Shown here piece after piece: positions 1 to 7,593 of a DNA stretch of 13,346 nt. Position 1 is the stretch's first letter. Each line of letters opens with the position of its first letter. This DNA is from Fimbriimonadales bacterium. GTDB lineage: Bacteria > Armatimonadota > Fimbriimonadia > Fimbriimonadales > Fimbriimonadaceae. The stretch covers positions 1 to 13,346 of the forward strand of contig JAPLCS010000340.1 in NCBI GenBank assembly GCA_026392145.1. The letters run 5' to 3'. The position numbers and the translations under genes were made by a program. The notes beneath the pieces were generated by a model. It had not been told where the DNA came from and did not search any database. It saw only the letters and a list, made by a program, of their open reading frames with translations.

Positions 1-1425
1 CAAGGCAACCGGCTCCTGGTCGCCATGGTCAATCCGCTTGATATCTTCGCTATCGATGAAATCCGACTCACCACCGGTCTTGAAGTCGAACCGCTCATCG
101 CCATCGAAGACGATGTCAACGCAGTACTCAACCAATTTTTCCGCGGTGAATCCGAAGTCCTTGCGGGGGTGATGAAAGATTTCGACGGTACCAACGTCGA
201 ACTTCACGAAAAGTCAGACAACGAAGACGCAGCCGATGAAGCCGATGAGGCACCAATCATCCGACTCGCGAACCTCATCATTTCTCAAGCCGTTATCGAC
301 AAAGCTTCCGACATCCACATAGAACCTCAAAAAGAATGCGTCCGAGTGCGCTATCGAATTGACGGCGTGCTTTCGGACGGTATGCAACTTCCCAAAAAAG
401 TGAACATGCCACTAACCAGCCGGTTCAAAATTATCTCCAACATGGACATCGCTGAAAAGCGGGTCCCACAAGATAACCGAATTTCTATGACCGTTTCCGG
501 AAAAGATTACGACTTCCGGGTTTCCACCTTGCCGACCGTGTATGGCGAAAAAATCGTTATGCGGGTCCTCGACAAAGGCGGAATCAACGTGGGTCTCAAT
601 AAACTTGGATTCCTCGAACACAACCTGATGCTCCTTGAGGACATGTGCTCCCGAACATACGGAATCATTCTGGTTACAGGTCCTACAGGTTCAGGTAAGT
701 CAACGACCCTCTACTCTGTTCTTAACCAAATCAACACCGGCGACAACAATATTATTACCATCGAAGACCCGGTTGAATACGAACTCTCTGGAATCAACCA
801 GTGCGGTGTCAACGTCCGTGCCGGAATGACCTTTGCTGCGGGGCTGCGAGCCATGCTCCGACAAGACCCAGACGTCATCATGGTCGGTGAAATGCGCGAT
901 ACCGAAACAGCGACCATCGCAATGGAAGCTGCTTTGACCGGGCACTTGGTTCTTTCCACCCTTCACACTAACGACGCACCTTCAGCCCCCACGCGACTGA
1001 TGGACATGGGTGTAGAACCGTTCCTTATCTCCTCTTCAATCATCGGAATTCTTGCCCAACGACTGGTTCGTGTCTCCTGCGCAAATTGTAAGGAACCCTA
1101 CCAAGTTCCCAAAAAAGACCTCATGCGATACGGGTTCCAATTACCACAAACAATGATTGATGACCCATCAGAACTTGTCACCCTTTACCGAGGTACAGGA
1201 TGCGACAAATGCAAGAAATCAGGATTCAAAGGAAGGACTGGAATTCATGAACTCCTGGTACTTACCGACGATCTTCGCGACATGATTCTTAAAGAAGCCC
1301 CCGCCCACCTCTTGCGCCAAGAAGCTGTCAAAAACGGTATGAAAGTCCTGCAAGACGATGCCTTGGCAAAGGTGCTATTGGGTGTCACCACATTAGATGA
1401 AGTCGTACGGGTGATCTACGCTTAA
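1..1425 (+). CDS. pilB: Type IV pilus extension ATPase PilB / GspE family, 5' end outside the window
   Basis: Cytoplasmic hexameric secretion ATPase that powers pilin polymerisation in type IV pili (or pseudopilus assembly in type II secretion). The frame is open from base 1: the eight codons before the ATG at 25 read QGNRLLVA and run into MVNPLDIFAIDEIR, which is the conserved end of the PilB/GspE N-terminal domain. That ATG is therefore internal and the gene starts upstream. Seen in order: N-terminal domain remnant, an acidic linker (about 190-255), an N2 domain with ASDIHIE (about 304-324), Walker A GPTGSGKST (679-705), Asp box IITIEDPVEY (751-780), Walker B VIMVGEMRD (874-900), His box HLVLSTLHT (about 940-970), and a tetracysteine zinc site CxxC (1078-1089) plus CxxC (1201-1212). 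The zinc site is typical of PilB/GspE and absent from PilT. pilT follows after 124 bases. Family assignment is firm; PilB over GspE rests on the pilT neighbour. Confidence 0.95.
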   Translation, partial: QGNRLLVAMVNPLDIFAIDEIRLTTGLEVEPLIAIEDDVNAVLNQFFRGESEVLAGVMKDFDGTNVELHEKSDNEDAADEADEAPIIRLANLIISQAVIDKASDIHIEPQKECVRVRYRIDGVLSDGMQLPKKVNMPLTSRFKIISNMDIAEKRVPQDNRISMTVSGKDYDFRVSTLPTVYGEKIVMRVLDKGGINVGLNKLGFLEHNLMLLEDMCSRTYGIILVTGPTGSGKSTTLYSVLNQINTGDNNIITIEDPVEYELSGINQCGVNVRAGMTFAAGLRAMLRQDPDVIMVGEMRDTETATIAMEAALTGHLVLSTLHTNDAPSAPTRLMDMGVEPFLISSSIIGILAQRLVRVSCANCKEPYQVPKKDLMRYGFQLPQTMIDDPSELVTLYRGTGCDKCKKSGFKGRTGIHELLVLTDDLRDMILKEAPAHLLRQEAVKNGMKVLQDDALAKVLLGVTTLDEVVRVIYA

Positions 1426-1495
1426 ACCTACCACCAACTTTCCGCAACTCATTCTCAAATCCTAGTGAAAATATGGAACAAGGTACTTGTGTGGG

Positions 1496-1515
1496 TTGCT
1501 TGAGAGCAATTTTTT
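1496..1515 (+). terminator. Weak hairpin plus T-tract between pilB and pilT
   Basis: TTGCT (1496-1500) and AGCAA (1505-1509) can pair around a TGAG loop and are followed at once by six T (1510-1515). The stem is only 5 bp, so it may be a weak terminator or attenuator that lowers pilT expression relative to pilB, or a chance structure. Confidence 0.3.
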
Positions 1516-1549
1516 ATAGAACAAACCAAGCCGCTTAGGAGAAAAAAGA

Positions 1550-2878
1550 ATGTCAGACGATTTTAATTGGAAACAATTTCTCAAAACCGATGAGGACGTA
1601 GATGCCTTCAAACAAGAAGGAACATTTATTGACCCTCGAACCGGACTCCCCATTGACCAGTCGGCAAATTCTCCCGAAGAATTACACGGTGGTAATCAAT
1701 TCGTCCACGTACCTCAAGAAATCCATACAACCGAAGTTCTCGCTCCAAAGTACGTTCACGAATCTGACATCATTGTTCCAGGCTACACCACCGCCGAACT
1801 CAAACAAATCGAGGAGTATCACATCGATGATGTCCTTCGAATGGCAATAGAACGAAAGGCATCCGACATCCACATCACCGCAGGCCTTCCTCCTATGATG
1901 CGGGTTGATGGAGAAATCACACCGCTTCCTTTCCACAAGCTCACACCAAAGGACGCACGCCGACTCATCTACGAAGTTCTCACCAACGAACAACTCGAAC
2001 GATTTGAAACCAAGCACGAACTTGACTTTGCACACTCAGTCCGTGACCTTGCTCGTTTCCGTTTCAACGTCTACCAACAACGCGGTTCTGTCGCAGGAGC
2101 TCTTCGTGTTATTCCTACAAAAATCCCCGCGTTCGAAAGCCTTGGGCTCCCGCAAGTCATCCGAGATGTCTGCAAAAGAACCTCAGGTCTGGTCCTGGTA
2201 ACAGGTCCAACAGGATCAGGAAAAACAACCACTATCGCGTCAATGATTGACGACATTAATGACCACTTCCCTGGCCACATTCTCACCATCGAAGACCCTA
2301 TCGAATACATCCACAAACACAAACGATGTATGGTTAACCAACGTGAGCTTCATAACGACACTTACTCGTTCCACGATGCACTACGAGCTGTCCTTCGAGA
2401 AGACCCTGACATCGTGCTTGTGGGTGAACTTCGAGACCTCGAAACAATCGAAGCTGCGCTTACCCTCTCAGAGACAGGACACCTCGTGTTTGGCACGCTT
2501 CATACCCGAAACGGACCTGCCACCATCGACCGAATTATCGACGTCTTCCCAAGCGATCAGCAAGACCAAATCCGAGTGCTTCTTGGTAACACTCTCGAAG
2601 CTGTTATCGCACAGCAGCTCCTTCCCAAAATGGGCGGAGGTAGATGTGCCGCTCTCGAAATAATGCTTGGTACACCTGCTATCAAGAACCTCATTCGCGA
2701 AGGAAAAACCCACCAAATGTACTCCATCATCGAAATGTCAGGCGGACATGGAATGGTCACCATGGACAAGTCTCTTGCTGACTTATACCGATCTGGAATC
2801 GTTTCACTCGATGACTGTATGATGCGGGCGATTGACAAGGACACCTTCTCACGACTGGCGAAAGGCGTCGCAGCGTAA
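1550..2878 (+). CDS. pilT: Type IV pilus retraction ATPase PilT with N-terminal extension
   Basis: Hexameric ATPase that depolymerises the pilus and drives twitching motility. The 442 residues include a canonical PilT core from about residue 92 (IDDVLRMAIERKASDIHI) to the end. Walker A GPTGSGKT is at 219-226, the Asp box TIEDPIEY at 246-253, Walker B DIVLVGELRD at 287-296, the His box GHLVFGTLHT at 310-319, and the PilT signature AIKNLIRE (usually AIRNLIRE) at 377-384. There is no zinc tetracysteine, as expected for PilT. The ATG is supported by AGGAG at 1537-1541, 8 bases upstream. PilT is usually about 345-370 residues; the first 90 or so, polar and acidic, precede the normal N-terminus and match nothing I recognise. 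The His-box tail reads HTRNGPATIDRIIDVFP where HTNSAAKTIDRIIDVFP is usual, a modest variation. Confidence 0.96.
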   Translation: MSDDFNWKQFLKTDEDVDAFKQEGTFIDPRTGLPIDQSANSPEELHGGNQFVHVPQEIHTTEVLAPKYVHESDIIVPGYTTAELKQIEEYHIDDVLRMAIERKASDIHITAGLPPMMRVDGEITPLPFHKLTPKDARRLIYEVLTNEQLERFETKHELDFAHSVRDLARFRFNVYQQRGSVAGALRVIPTKIPAFESLGLPQVIRDVCKRTSGLVLVTGPTGSGKTTTIASMIDDINDHFPGHILTIEDPIEYIHKHKRCMVNQRELHNDTYSFHDALRAVLREDPDIVLVGELRDLETIEAALTLSETGHLVFGTLHTRNGPATIDRIIDVFPSDQQDQIRVLLGNTLEAVIAQQLLPKMGGGRCAALEIMLGTPAIKNLIREGKTHQMYSIIEMSGGHGMVTMDKSLADLYRSGIVSLDDCMMRAIDKDTFSRLAKGVAA

Positions 2879-2911
2879 CACCGTCTCAAGCAGAAACAAG
2901 AGAATTTGGGG

Positions 2912-2917
2912 TATCAT
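2912..2917 (+). promoter_or_regulatory. Possible -10 box for tRNA-His
   Basis: TATCAT matches the sigma-70 -10 consensus at 5 of 6 positions and lies 14 bases before the mature tRNA 5' end. No convincing -35 hexamer is seen 16-18 bases upstream, so this is tentative. Confidence 0.3.
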
Positions 2918-2930
2918 TTTGGCTCCCCGT

Positions 2931-3007
2931 GGCGGGTGTAGCTCAGGGGTTAGAGCGTCTGACTGTGACTCAGAAGGCCGTGGGTTCGAGACCCATCATC
3001 CGCCCCA
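2931..3007 (+). tRNA. tRNA-His (anticodon GTG)
   Basis: A full cloverleaf can be folded by hand. The acceptor stem is GCGGGTG (2932-2938) with CATCCGC (2997-3003). The D arm is GCTC...GAGC. The anticodon stem TCTGA/TCAGA encloses loop CTGTGAC (2963-2969), with anticodon GTG at 2965-2967. The T arm is GTGGG-TTCGAGA-CCCAT. An extra G at 2931 (G-1) faces discriminator C at 3004. This G-1:C73 pair is the identity element read by histidyl-tRNA synthetase and confirms the call. CCA is encoded at 3005-3007. The gene stands alone between pilT and a small ORF. Confidence 0.97.
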
Positions 3008-3080
3008 TCTTCTGCTTGATCTTCTTAGTTTCAGATCGTTTCTAAAAAACTTGGTACTTCAACCCTCGTCTCAGTCGCCA

Positions 3081-3257
3081 ATGAATACTCAATCCGAACC
3101 CGAACCACAAGAGGTCACTGATTCACCGGAATCCAAGCCACTAGACACCGTTTCTGATATTGCTTCCGAGCAAAGCAAGTTTGTGATGTACCTAACCCTC
3201 GGAATCGTGGGCTTCCTAGCATTTTTCATAACCGCCCTCAGCTGCGGCCGACAATAA
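3081..3257 (+). CDS. Small putative membrane protein, 58 residues
   Basis: Not a recognised family. An ATG at 3081 opens 58 codons ending in TAA at 3255. The first 35 residues are polar, rich in Glu, Pro and Ser. The last 25 (from FVMYLTLGIVGFLAFF) form one clear hydrophobic helix and end CGRQ, so it would be a tail-anchored or single-pass protein. No Shine-Dalgarno sequence is visible upstream. The same frame is open further upstream through the tRNA and the pilT 3' end, but that part is not protein-like. The gene is convergent with scoB (15 bases between stops). The amphipathic split of polar head and membrane tail argues for a real gene; the lack of a ribosome-binding site and the small size keep confidence moderate. 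Confidence 0.45.
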   Translation: MNTQSEPEPQEVTDSPESKPLDTVSDIASEQSKFVMYLTLGIVGFLAFFITALSCGRQ

Positions 3258-3272
3258 CTTCCCGTTGGTGAT

Positions 3273-3917
3273 TTAGGCGGGTAGTGCAGACTTAAACGGT
3301 GCCTTTGTCTTCGCAGCTACTTCCTCAAAAGTAACATCTGGCGCCAGCTCAATCAAGGTCAACCCTTCGCCGCGCTCACATTCAAAAACCGCCAGATCGG
3401 TGATAATCAAATCAACACATTGCTTTCCAGTCAATGGTAGCGAACACTCCTCAAGCACCTTAGAATCACCGGCTTTGTTCGTGTGTTCCATTACAACGAC
3501 CACACGCTTAACCCCTGCAACAAGGTCCATCGCACCGCCCATTCCCTTCACCATCTTTCCAGGAATCATCCAGTTAGCCAAATCTCCCTGAGCAGATACT
3601 TCCATTGCACCAAGTATCGACAAATCGATATGTCCGCCTCGGATCATCGCAAAAGAATCGGCACTCGAAAAGTAGGAGGATCCTGGAATCGAAGTCACCG
3701 TTTGCTTTCCTGCATTGATCAAATCAGGATCTTCTTCCCCTTCAAAAGGAAACGGCCCTAAGCCAAGCATCCCATTCTCTGACTGCAAAGTCACGTCCAT
3801 ACCATCAGGAATAAAATTCGCAACCAAAGTTGGAATCCCAATTCCCAAATTCACATAAAAACCATCTCGGAGTTCTTTAGCTGCTCTCTGAGCAAGCTGA
3901 TCTCTAGTAAATGCCAT
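3273..3917 (-). CDS. scoB: 3-oxoacid (succinyl-CoA:acetoacetate) CoA-transferase subunit B
   Basis: Beta subunit of a family I CoA-transferase that moves CoA from succinyl-CoA (or another acyl-CoA) to acetoacetate or a related 3-oxoacid in the cytoplasm. The 214 residues match the usual length. Seen: the N-terminal [19 protein letters not shown] block, and the active-site motif [11 protein letters not shown], whose Glu (in SENG) is the nucleophile that carries the CoA thioester. Also seen are the glycine-rich [16 protein letters not shown] segment and the [10 protein letters not shown] block. The start ATG (3917-3915) overlaps the stop of the preceding exported-protein gene by one base (TAATG), with AAGGA a few bases upstream, so translational coupling is likely. 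Its partner scoA lies one gene upstream. The exact acid accepted (acetoacetate, 3-oxoadipate or butyrate) cannot be read from sequence alone; the nearby methylcrotonyl-CoA carboxylase subunit favours acetoacetate. Confidence 0.93.
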   Translation of the reverse strand: MAFTRDQLAQRAAKELRDGFYVNLGIGIPTLVANFIPDGMDVTLQSENGMLGLGPFPFEGEEDPDLINAGKQTVTSIPGSSYFSSADSFAMIRGGHIDLSILGAMEVSAQGDLANWMIPGKMVKGMGGAMDLVAGVKRVVVVMEHTNKAGDSKVLEECSLPLTGKQCVDLIITDLAVFECERGEGLTLIELAPDVTFEEVAAKTKAPFKSALPA

Positions 3918-4669
3918 TATTTCCCATCCTTCCAGCTGCTTTGTGGCTGAACTGGAATCAACATCTTCGCCGAAGTGGTAACCGTGGCCTTTTCGCCACC
4001 AATATCCACCTTCATCGCGCCGCTTGCACTGCGATATCGCCCTGATTTTCGATCAACAACAAATACGTAATCCTGGACCATTGTAACTTTATCGCTGTTG
4101 ACAACGACAGCTTTAACGGTAGCGTCAGTCTGATTAAAGTCAACGAGGGTGTACTTTACATCTACTTTGCCCGAAGGTTGAATGTTTGCCGAAGTCACCC
4201 ACGATTGCCCCTTAGAAACTACGCCACCGGGCAAAACTAAATCCAGCGCACCCATCAAATTTTCAGTCAGAGCGTTGTCACTACTGGAGTTCAAAACCTT
4301 ACCCTTAAAGTCAACCGTTCTCATCCAGGATGCTCTCCGTAACGCCTCAAATGGTCCCTTTGTGGTGTCATTGTTCAAAGCGCCGGTCGCCATTACACTC
4401 AACCCAGCAACATAAACCGACTGACCAAGAGAGTCTGAAAAAACTCCCACTGTGCGATCTGCCACATGAATGGTTGCATTCAAGGTGCCGCCTGTCTCAA
4501 GTTTCAACCCCACCTTCACCCGATATTCAAAACGATCGTTGACCTTTGAACTCAACTTCAACATAATCGAATCCGATGAGGCTCCTGCTTGACCAAACGC
4601 GGCCGATTGACCTCCAATCGCAAAAGATGAAACGAGAAGTGCTGAGATTTGCTTAATGTAATGTGGCAT
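3917..4669 (-). CDS. Exported protein of unknown function between scoA and scoB
   Basis: 250 residues, function not recognised. The N-terminus ([20 protein letters not shown]...AFGQ) looks like a Sec signal peptide, with a short basic start, a hydrophobic core and a plausible AFG-Q cleavage region near residues 25-27. The mature part is rich in beta-forming, Val/Thr/Lys-containing stretches (for example [16 protein letters not shown] and [22 protein letters not shown]), with no cysteine pairs or catalytic motif I can name. It has the general look of DUF6263-type periplasmic beta proteins, but that is only a resemblance. The ATG has AAGGA (minus strand, 4680-4676) seven bases upstream. It is 40 bases downstream of scoA, and its stop overlaps the scoB start (TAATG), so it is co-translated with the CoA-transferase although one product is exported and the other cytoplasmic. 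Confidence 0.8.
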   Translation of the reverse strand: MPHYIKQISALLVSSFAIGGQSAAFGQAGASSDSIMLKLSSKVNDRFEYRVKVGLKLETGGTLNATIHVADRTVGVFSDSLGQSVYVAGLSVMATGALNNDTTKGPFEALRRASWMRTVDFKGKVLNSSSDNALTENLMGALDLVLPGGVVSKGQSWVTSANIQPSGKVDVKYTLVDFNQTDATVKAVVVNSDKVTMVQDYVFVVDRKSGRYRSASGAMKVDIGGEKATVTTSAKMLIPVQPQSSWKDGK

Positions 4670-4709
4670 TTGAATTCCTTAAATACGTAACAACGAAACT
4701 AACAAAATA

Positions 4710-5366
4710 TTATCCGCGCGATCTTGTGGTGAGACGTTCTATCCGCTTCTCAAAATGGGTTCCATGAACAAGCTTTTGAACATAAATTGAGGGCGTATGA
4801 ATTTGATCTGGGTCTAACTCACCCACCTCCACAATTTCCTCAACCTCGGCAATGCAGACCTTGCCCGCCGTCGCCATCATCGGATTAAAATTTCTAGCCG
4901 TCTTGTTGTAAACCAAATTTCCAGATTTGTCTGCCTTCTGGGCCTTCACAATGCTCAAATCAGCCAATAACCCCGTCTCCATGACAAACATTTCGCCGCC
5001 AAACTCTCGCACTTCCTTGCCTTCGGCAATCAGAGCTCCCACACCAGTCTTAGTGTAGAAAGCAGGAATACCCGCTCCACCAGCCCGAATCCGCTCCGCG
5101 AGAGTCCCCTGCGGGTTGAACTCTAGCTCCAGCTCGCCCGATAGATATTGCCTCTCAAACTCAGCATTCTCTCCCACATAACTGCTCACCATTTTCTTGA
5201 TTTGCCGAGTCTGAAGCAATATTCCCAAACCAAAATCATCTACTCCGCAGTTATTGCTTATTACGGTTATGTCCTTCACCCCGGAGTCCCGTATAGCCAA
5301 AATCAGGTGCTCAGGTATTCCACAAAGGCCAAAGCCTCCGGACATGATCGTCATCCCATCAAACAA
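4710..5366 (-). CDS. scoA: 3-oxoacid CoA-transferase subunit A, start uncertain
   Basis: Alpha subunit of the CoA-transferase; binds CoA and pairs with ScoB. Seen: [10 protein letters not shown] near the N-terminus (the GGFGxxGxP CoA-binding signature), [53 protein letters not shown] and the C-terminal [15 protein letters not shown] block, all matching ScoA closely. The listed start is TTG at 5366-5364, the first usable codon, preceded by an AAGGG-like sequence at 5375-5371. The frame is open for 13 more codons upstream (to 5405) and reads [12 protein letters not shown] before LFDGMTIM. That resembles the normal family N-terminus, which has about 16 residues before the DG. None of those codons is ATG, GTG or TTG. 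So the protein either starts at this TTG and is about 14 residues short, uses a rare start, or a start codon has been lost. The open stretch overlaps the mscL stop. Confidence 0.9.
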   Translation of the reverse strand: MFDGMTIMSGGFGLCGIPEHLILAIRDSGVKDITVISNNCGVDDFGLGILLQTRQIKKMVSSYVGENAEFERQYLSGELELEFNPQGTLAERIRAGGAGIPAFYTKTGVGALIAEGKEVREFGGEMFVMETGLLADLSIVKAQKADKSGNLVYNKTARNFNPMMATAGKVCIAEVEEIVEVGELDPDQIHTPSIYVQKLVHGTHFEKRIERLTTRSRG

Positions 5367-5397
5367 CTCACCCTTGAGTGCCTCGGATGCCGTTTGC

Positions 5398-5820
5398 TTA
5401 CTTCTTCAGTAAGTCTCGAATTTCAGTGAGAAGCTGGACATCTGCAGGAGCTGCCAATACAGCTTCAGCATCGCCCTTCTTCACTTTGTTATAAGCCTTT
5501 ATAACCAAGAACATCACAAAGGCAACGATGACAAAGTTAATGAAAGTACTGATAAAAGCACCATAACCAAGCACCAACCCACCTGCCTTTTGCACCTCTG
5601 CAATCGTTCGCGCAGCATCAACAGCAGCAACGTTATCACCCTTTTTCAGGATGATATAGTTTTGGCTAAAGTCGGTACCACCAATCAATCCAACCAATGG
5701 GTTAACAATAAAGTTCATAAAACCTTCTGTTACCTTGCCAAACGCCGCACCAATAACAACACCAATTGCCAAATCAAGCATGTTTCCACGATTGATAAAA
5801 TCCTTGAATTCCTTAAACAT
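5398..5820 (-). CDS. mscL: Large-conductance mechanosensitive channel MscL
   Basis: Homopentameric inner-membrane channel that opens under high membrane tension and releases solutes on hypo-osmotic shock. 140 residues from the ATG at 5820. Seen: [20 protein letters not shown] (N-terminal amphipathic helix running into TM1), [11 protein letters not shown] (the pore-lining glycine/alanine face of TM1), a periplasmic loop, TM2 (about [22 protein letters not shown]), and the C-terminal helix ending [11 protein letters not shown], nearly the same as in E. coli MscL. The frame also opens at GTG 5853, giving 11 extra residues. The ATG at 5820 is preferred because the family starts there and GGAAG lies just upstream. 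It sits 84 bases after the carboxylase gene and its stop is next to the open stretch that leads into scoA. A channel in an organic-acid catabolic operon is unusual. Confidence 0.96.
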   Translation of the reverse strand: MFKEFKDFINRGNMLDLAIGVVIGAAFGKVTEGFMNFIVNPLVGLIGGTDFSQNYIILKKGDNVAAVDAARTIAEVQKAGGLVLGYGAFISTFINFVIVAFVMFLVIKAYNKVKKGDAEAVLAAPADVQLLTEIRDLLKK

Positions 5821-5904
5821 CTTCACTTCCAAGAAAAGCAGGGGAGCACTCACCTCTCCCTAGCCAACGCAATAATGATACAAGAAACATGCCAATAGAA
5901 GTAC

Positions 5905-7527
5905 CTACATTCGATAAAGGCTGAATCCAGCCTCCTGTGTAGGAGCATTCATTGCAGCCTCGATACCCAACGCCAAAACTCGTCTGGTGTCAATAGGATC
6001 AATGATTCCATCATCCCAAAGCCGTGCCGAGGAGTAGTAACAAGAAGCTTCCTCCTCATATTGAGCCAAAATCGGAGCCTTGAACTGGTTCTCATCATCG
6101 GCAGTCATGGGGTTCCCTTTCGCTTCACGATTATCTCGCTCAATGGTCAAAAGCACATTTGCGGCCTGCTCGCCTCCCATGACCGATATCTTGCTATTCG
6201 GCCACATCCACAGTTGCCTTGGCTGAAAGGCGCGCCCGCACATTCCATAATTCCCTGCCCCGTAACTACCACCCACAATCACCGTGAACTTCGGAACATT
6301 GGCCGTGCTGACCGCAGTCACCAACTTAGCACCGTTCTTGGCAATGCCCTCGTTCTCATATTTGCGCCCCACCATGAAGCCGGTGATATTTTGGAAAAAC
6401 ACCAAAGGAACCTGACGCTGATTACAAAGCTCAATGAAATGAGCTCCCTTTAAGGCGCTTTCACTAAACAGAATTCCATCATTCGCAATCACACCCACCA
6501 AATGACCATGCAACCGAGCAAACCCACATATTAAAGTGGTCCCGTAGTTTGCCTTGAATTCCTGCAACTTACTACCATCCAAAATCCGAGCCAAAATCTC
6601 CCGCATCTTCATCGGAGTCTTGGTGTCACAAGGCACTAAGGAATACAACTCCTCAGCATCATACAGCGGATTTTCAGGCTCAACTTGTCCTTCATCTCGT
6701 CGCCCGCTATCTCTTCGTTTGGACTGCCCCAAAGTTTCAACAATATTCCGAACAATTTCAAGGGCATGCTCATCATCATCAGCCAGATGGTCTGCAACTC
6801 CAGAAATCTTGGTGTGAACATCTCCGCCGCCCAAATCCTCAGCCGATACTACTTCACCTGTCGCTGCTTTCACCAATGGCGGTCCGCCCAAGAAAATAGT
6901 TCCCTGCCCGCGAACAATCACCGACTCATCGCTCATTGCAGGCACATAAGCGCCACCTGCAGTACAAGACCCAAGCACCGCCGCGATTTGAGGAATACCC
7001 TTGGCACTCATCCGAGCCTGGTTGTAAAAAATCCTTCCAAAATGATCCCGATCTGGAAAAACCTCAGCCTGATTCGGCAAATTTGCTCCACCAGAATCCA
7101 CCAAGTATATGCACGGCAAGTGATTTTCTTCAGCAATCTCTTGGGCTCTCAGGTGCTTCTTTACCGTCATTGGAAAGTAGGTTCCACCTTTCACTGTCGC
7201 GTCATTCGCCACGATGACACACTCTCGTCCATGAATTCGCCCGATCCCGGTCGCCACTCCAGCTCCGGGGGCTGCATTCCCATACATATCCTCCGCAGCC
7301 AAGGTGCTGAATTCAAGGAAGCTAGAACCGGGGTCCAATAACCCGTTTATTCGTTCACGAACCAACAGCTTGCCCCGACTCTTGTGCCGCTGAACCGCTT
7401 TTTCGCCGCCTCCCGCCAGCACTTTCTGGGTGCGTGAACGGTACTCGGCGAGCAGAGGCTCCATAGCCGCAAGATTCGCACGGTGTTCATCATCGTTGAG
7501 GTTAACCTGAGACTGAATTGCTTCCAA
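5905..7527 (-). CDS. mccB: Methylcrotonyl-CoA carboxylase carboxyltransferase (beta) subunit
   Basis: Transfers carboxyl from carboxybiotin to 3-methylcrotonyl-CoA, giving 3-methylglutaconyl-CoA in leucine degradation. The 540 residues match the usual length. Seen: GGGEKA...[10 protein letters not shown] at the N-terminus, [60 protein letters not shown], the first oxyanion loop [16 protein letters not shown], the second oxyanion loop [16 protein letters not shown], then [33 protein letters not shown] and the C-terminal YRM. This pattern follows human MCCB more closely than propionyl-CoA carboxylase beta; geranyl-CoA carboxylase beta is the main alternative. The start is TTG (7527-7525). No ATG lies near it, and the residues after it ([19 protein letters not shown]) match where family members begin. 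The biotin carboxylase/carrier (alpha) subunit is not in the window. The gene heads a likely operon with mscL and scoA-scoB. Confidence 0.93.
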   Translation of the reverse strand: MEAIQSQVNLNDDEHRANLAAMEPLLAEYRSRTQKVLAGGGEKAVQRHKSRGKLLVRERINGLLDPGSSFLEFSTLAAEDMYGNAAPGAGVATGIGRIHGRECVIVANDATVKGGTYFPMTVKKHLRAQEIAEENHLPCIYLVDSGGANLPNQAEVFPDRDHFGRIFYNQARMSAKGIPQIAAVLGSCTAGGAYVPAMSDESVIVRGQGTIFLGGPPLVKAATGEVVSAEDLGGGDVHTKISGVADHLADDDEHALEIVRNIVETLGQSKRRDSGRRDEGQVEPENPLYDAEELYSLVPCDTKTPMKMREILARILDGSKLQEFKANYGTTLICGFARLHGHLVGVIANDGILFSESALKGAHFIELCNQRQVPLVFFQNITGFMVGRKYENEGIAKNGAKLVTAVSTANVPKFTVIVGGSYGAGNYGMCGRAFQPRQLWMWPNSKISVMGGEQAANVLLTIERDNREAKGNPMTADDENQFKAPILAQYEEEASCYYSSARLWDDGIIDPIDTRRVLALGIEAAMNAPTQEAGFSLYRM

Positions 7528-7593
7528 AGTACAAAGAATGTTACCGTTAGAGAACTAAACTACGCCGAAATTCGTCTATGTTTACTGATAACT

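Noticed and set aside
1682..2035. 117-codon minus-strand ORF inside pilT
   Set aside because: Shadow of the conserved PilT coding frame; no family resemblance.
2832..3257. 141-codon ORF spanning the pilT end, tRNA-His and the small membrane ORF
   Set aside because: It reads through a well-folded tRNA and the pilT 3' end in another frame; only the part from ATG 3081 looks like protein.
5821..5853. GTG start at 5853 for mscL
   Set aside because: Although a purine-rich stretch precedes it, it adds 11 residues absent from MscL; ATG 5820 matches the family N-terminus.
5821..5904. GGGAG...CTCCC hairpin before mscL as a terminator
   Set aside because: The stem is only 5 bp and is not followed by a continuous T-run.
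6685..7341. 218-codon plus-strand ORF antisense to mccB
   Set aside because: It lies wholly within a strongly conserved carboxyltransferase gene and has shadow-like composition (rich in Ser, His, Arg, Cys).
7483..7593. Longer cyclase beginning at GTG 7483
   Set aside because: It overlaps the mccB 5' end and adds residues unrelated to cyclases; GTG 7594 directly precedes the domain.
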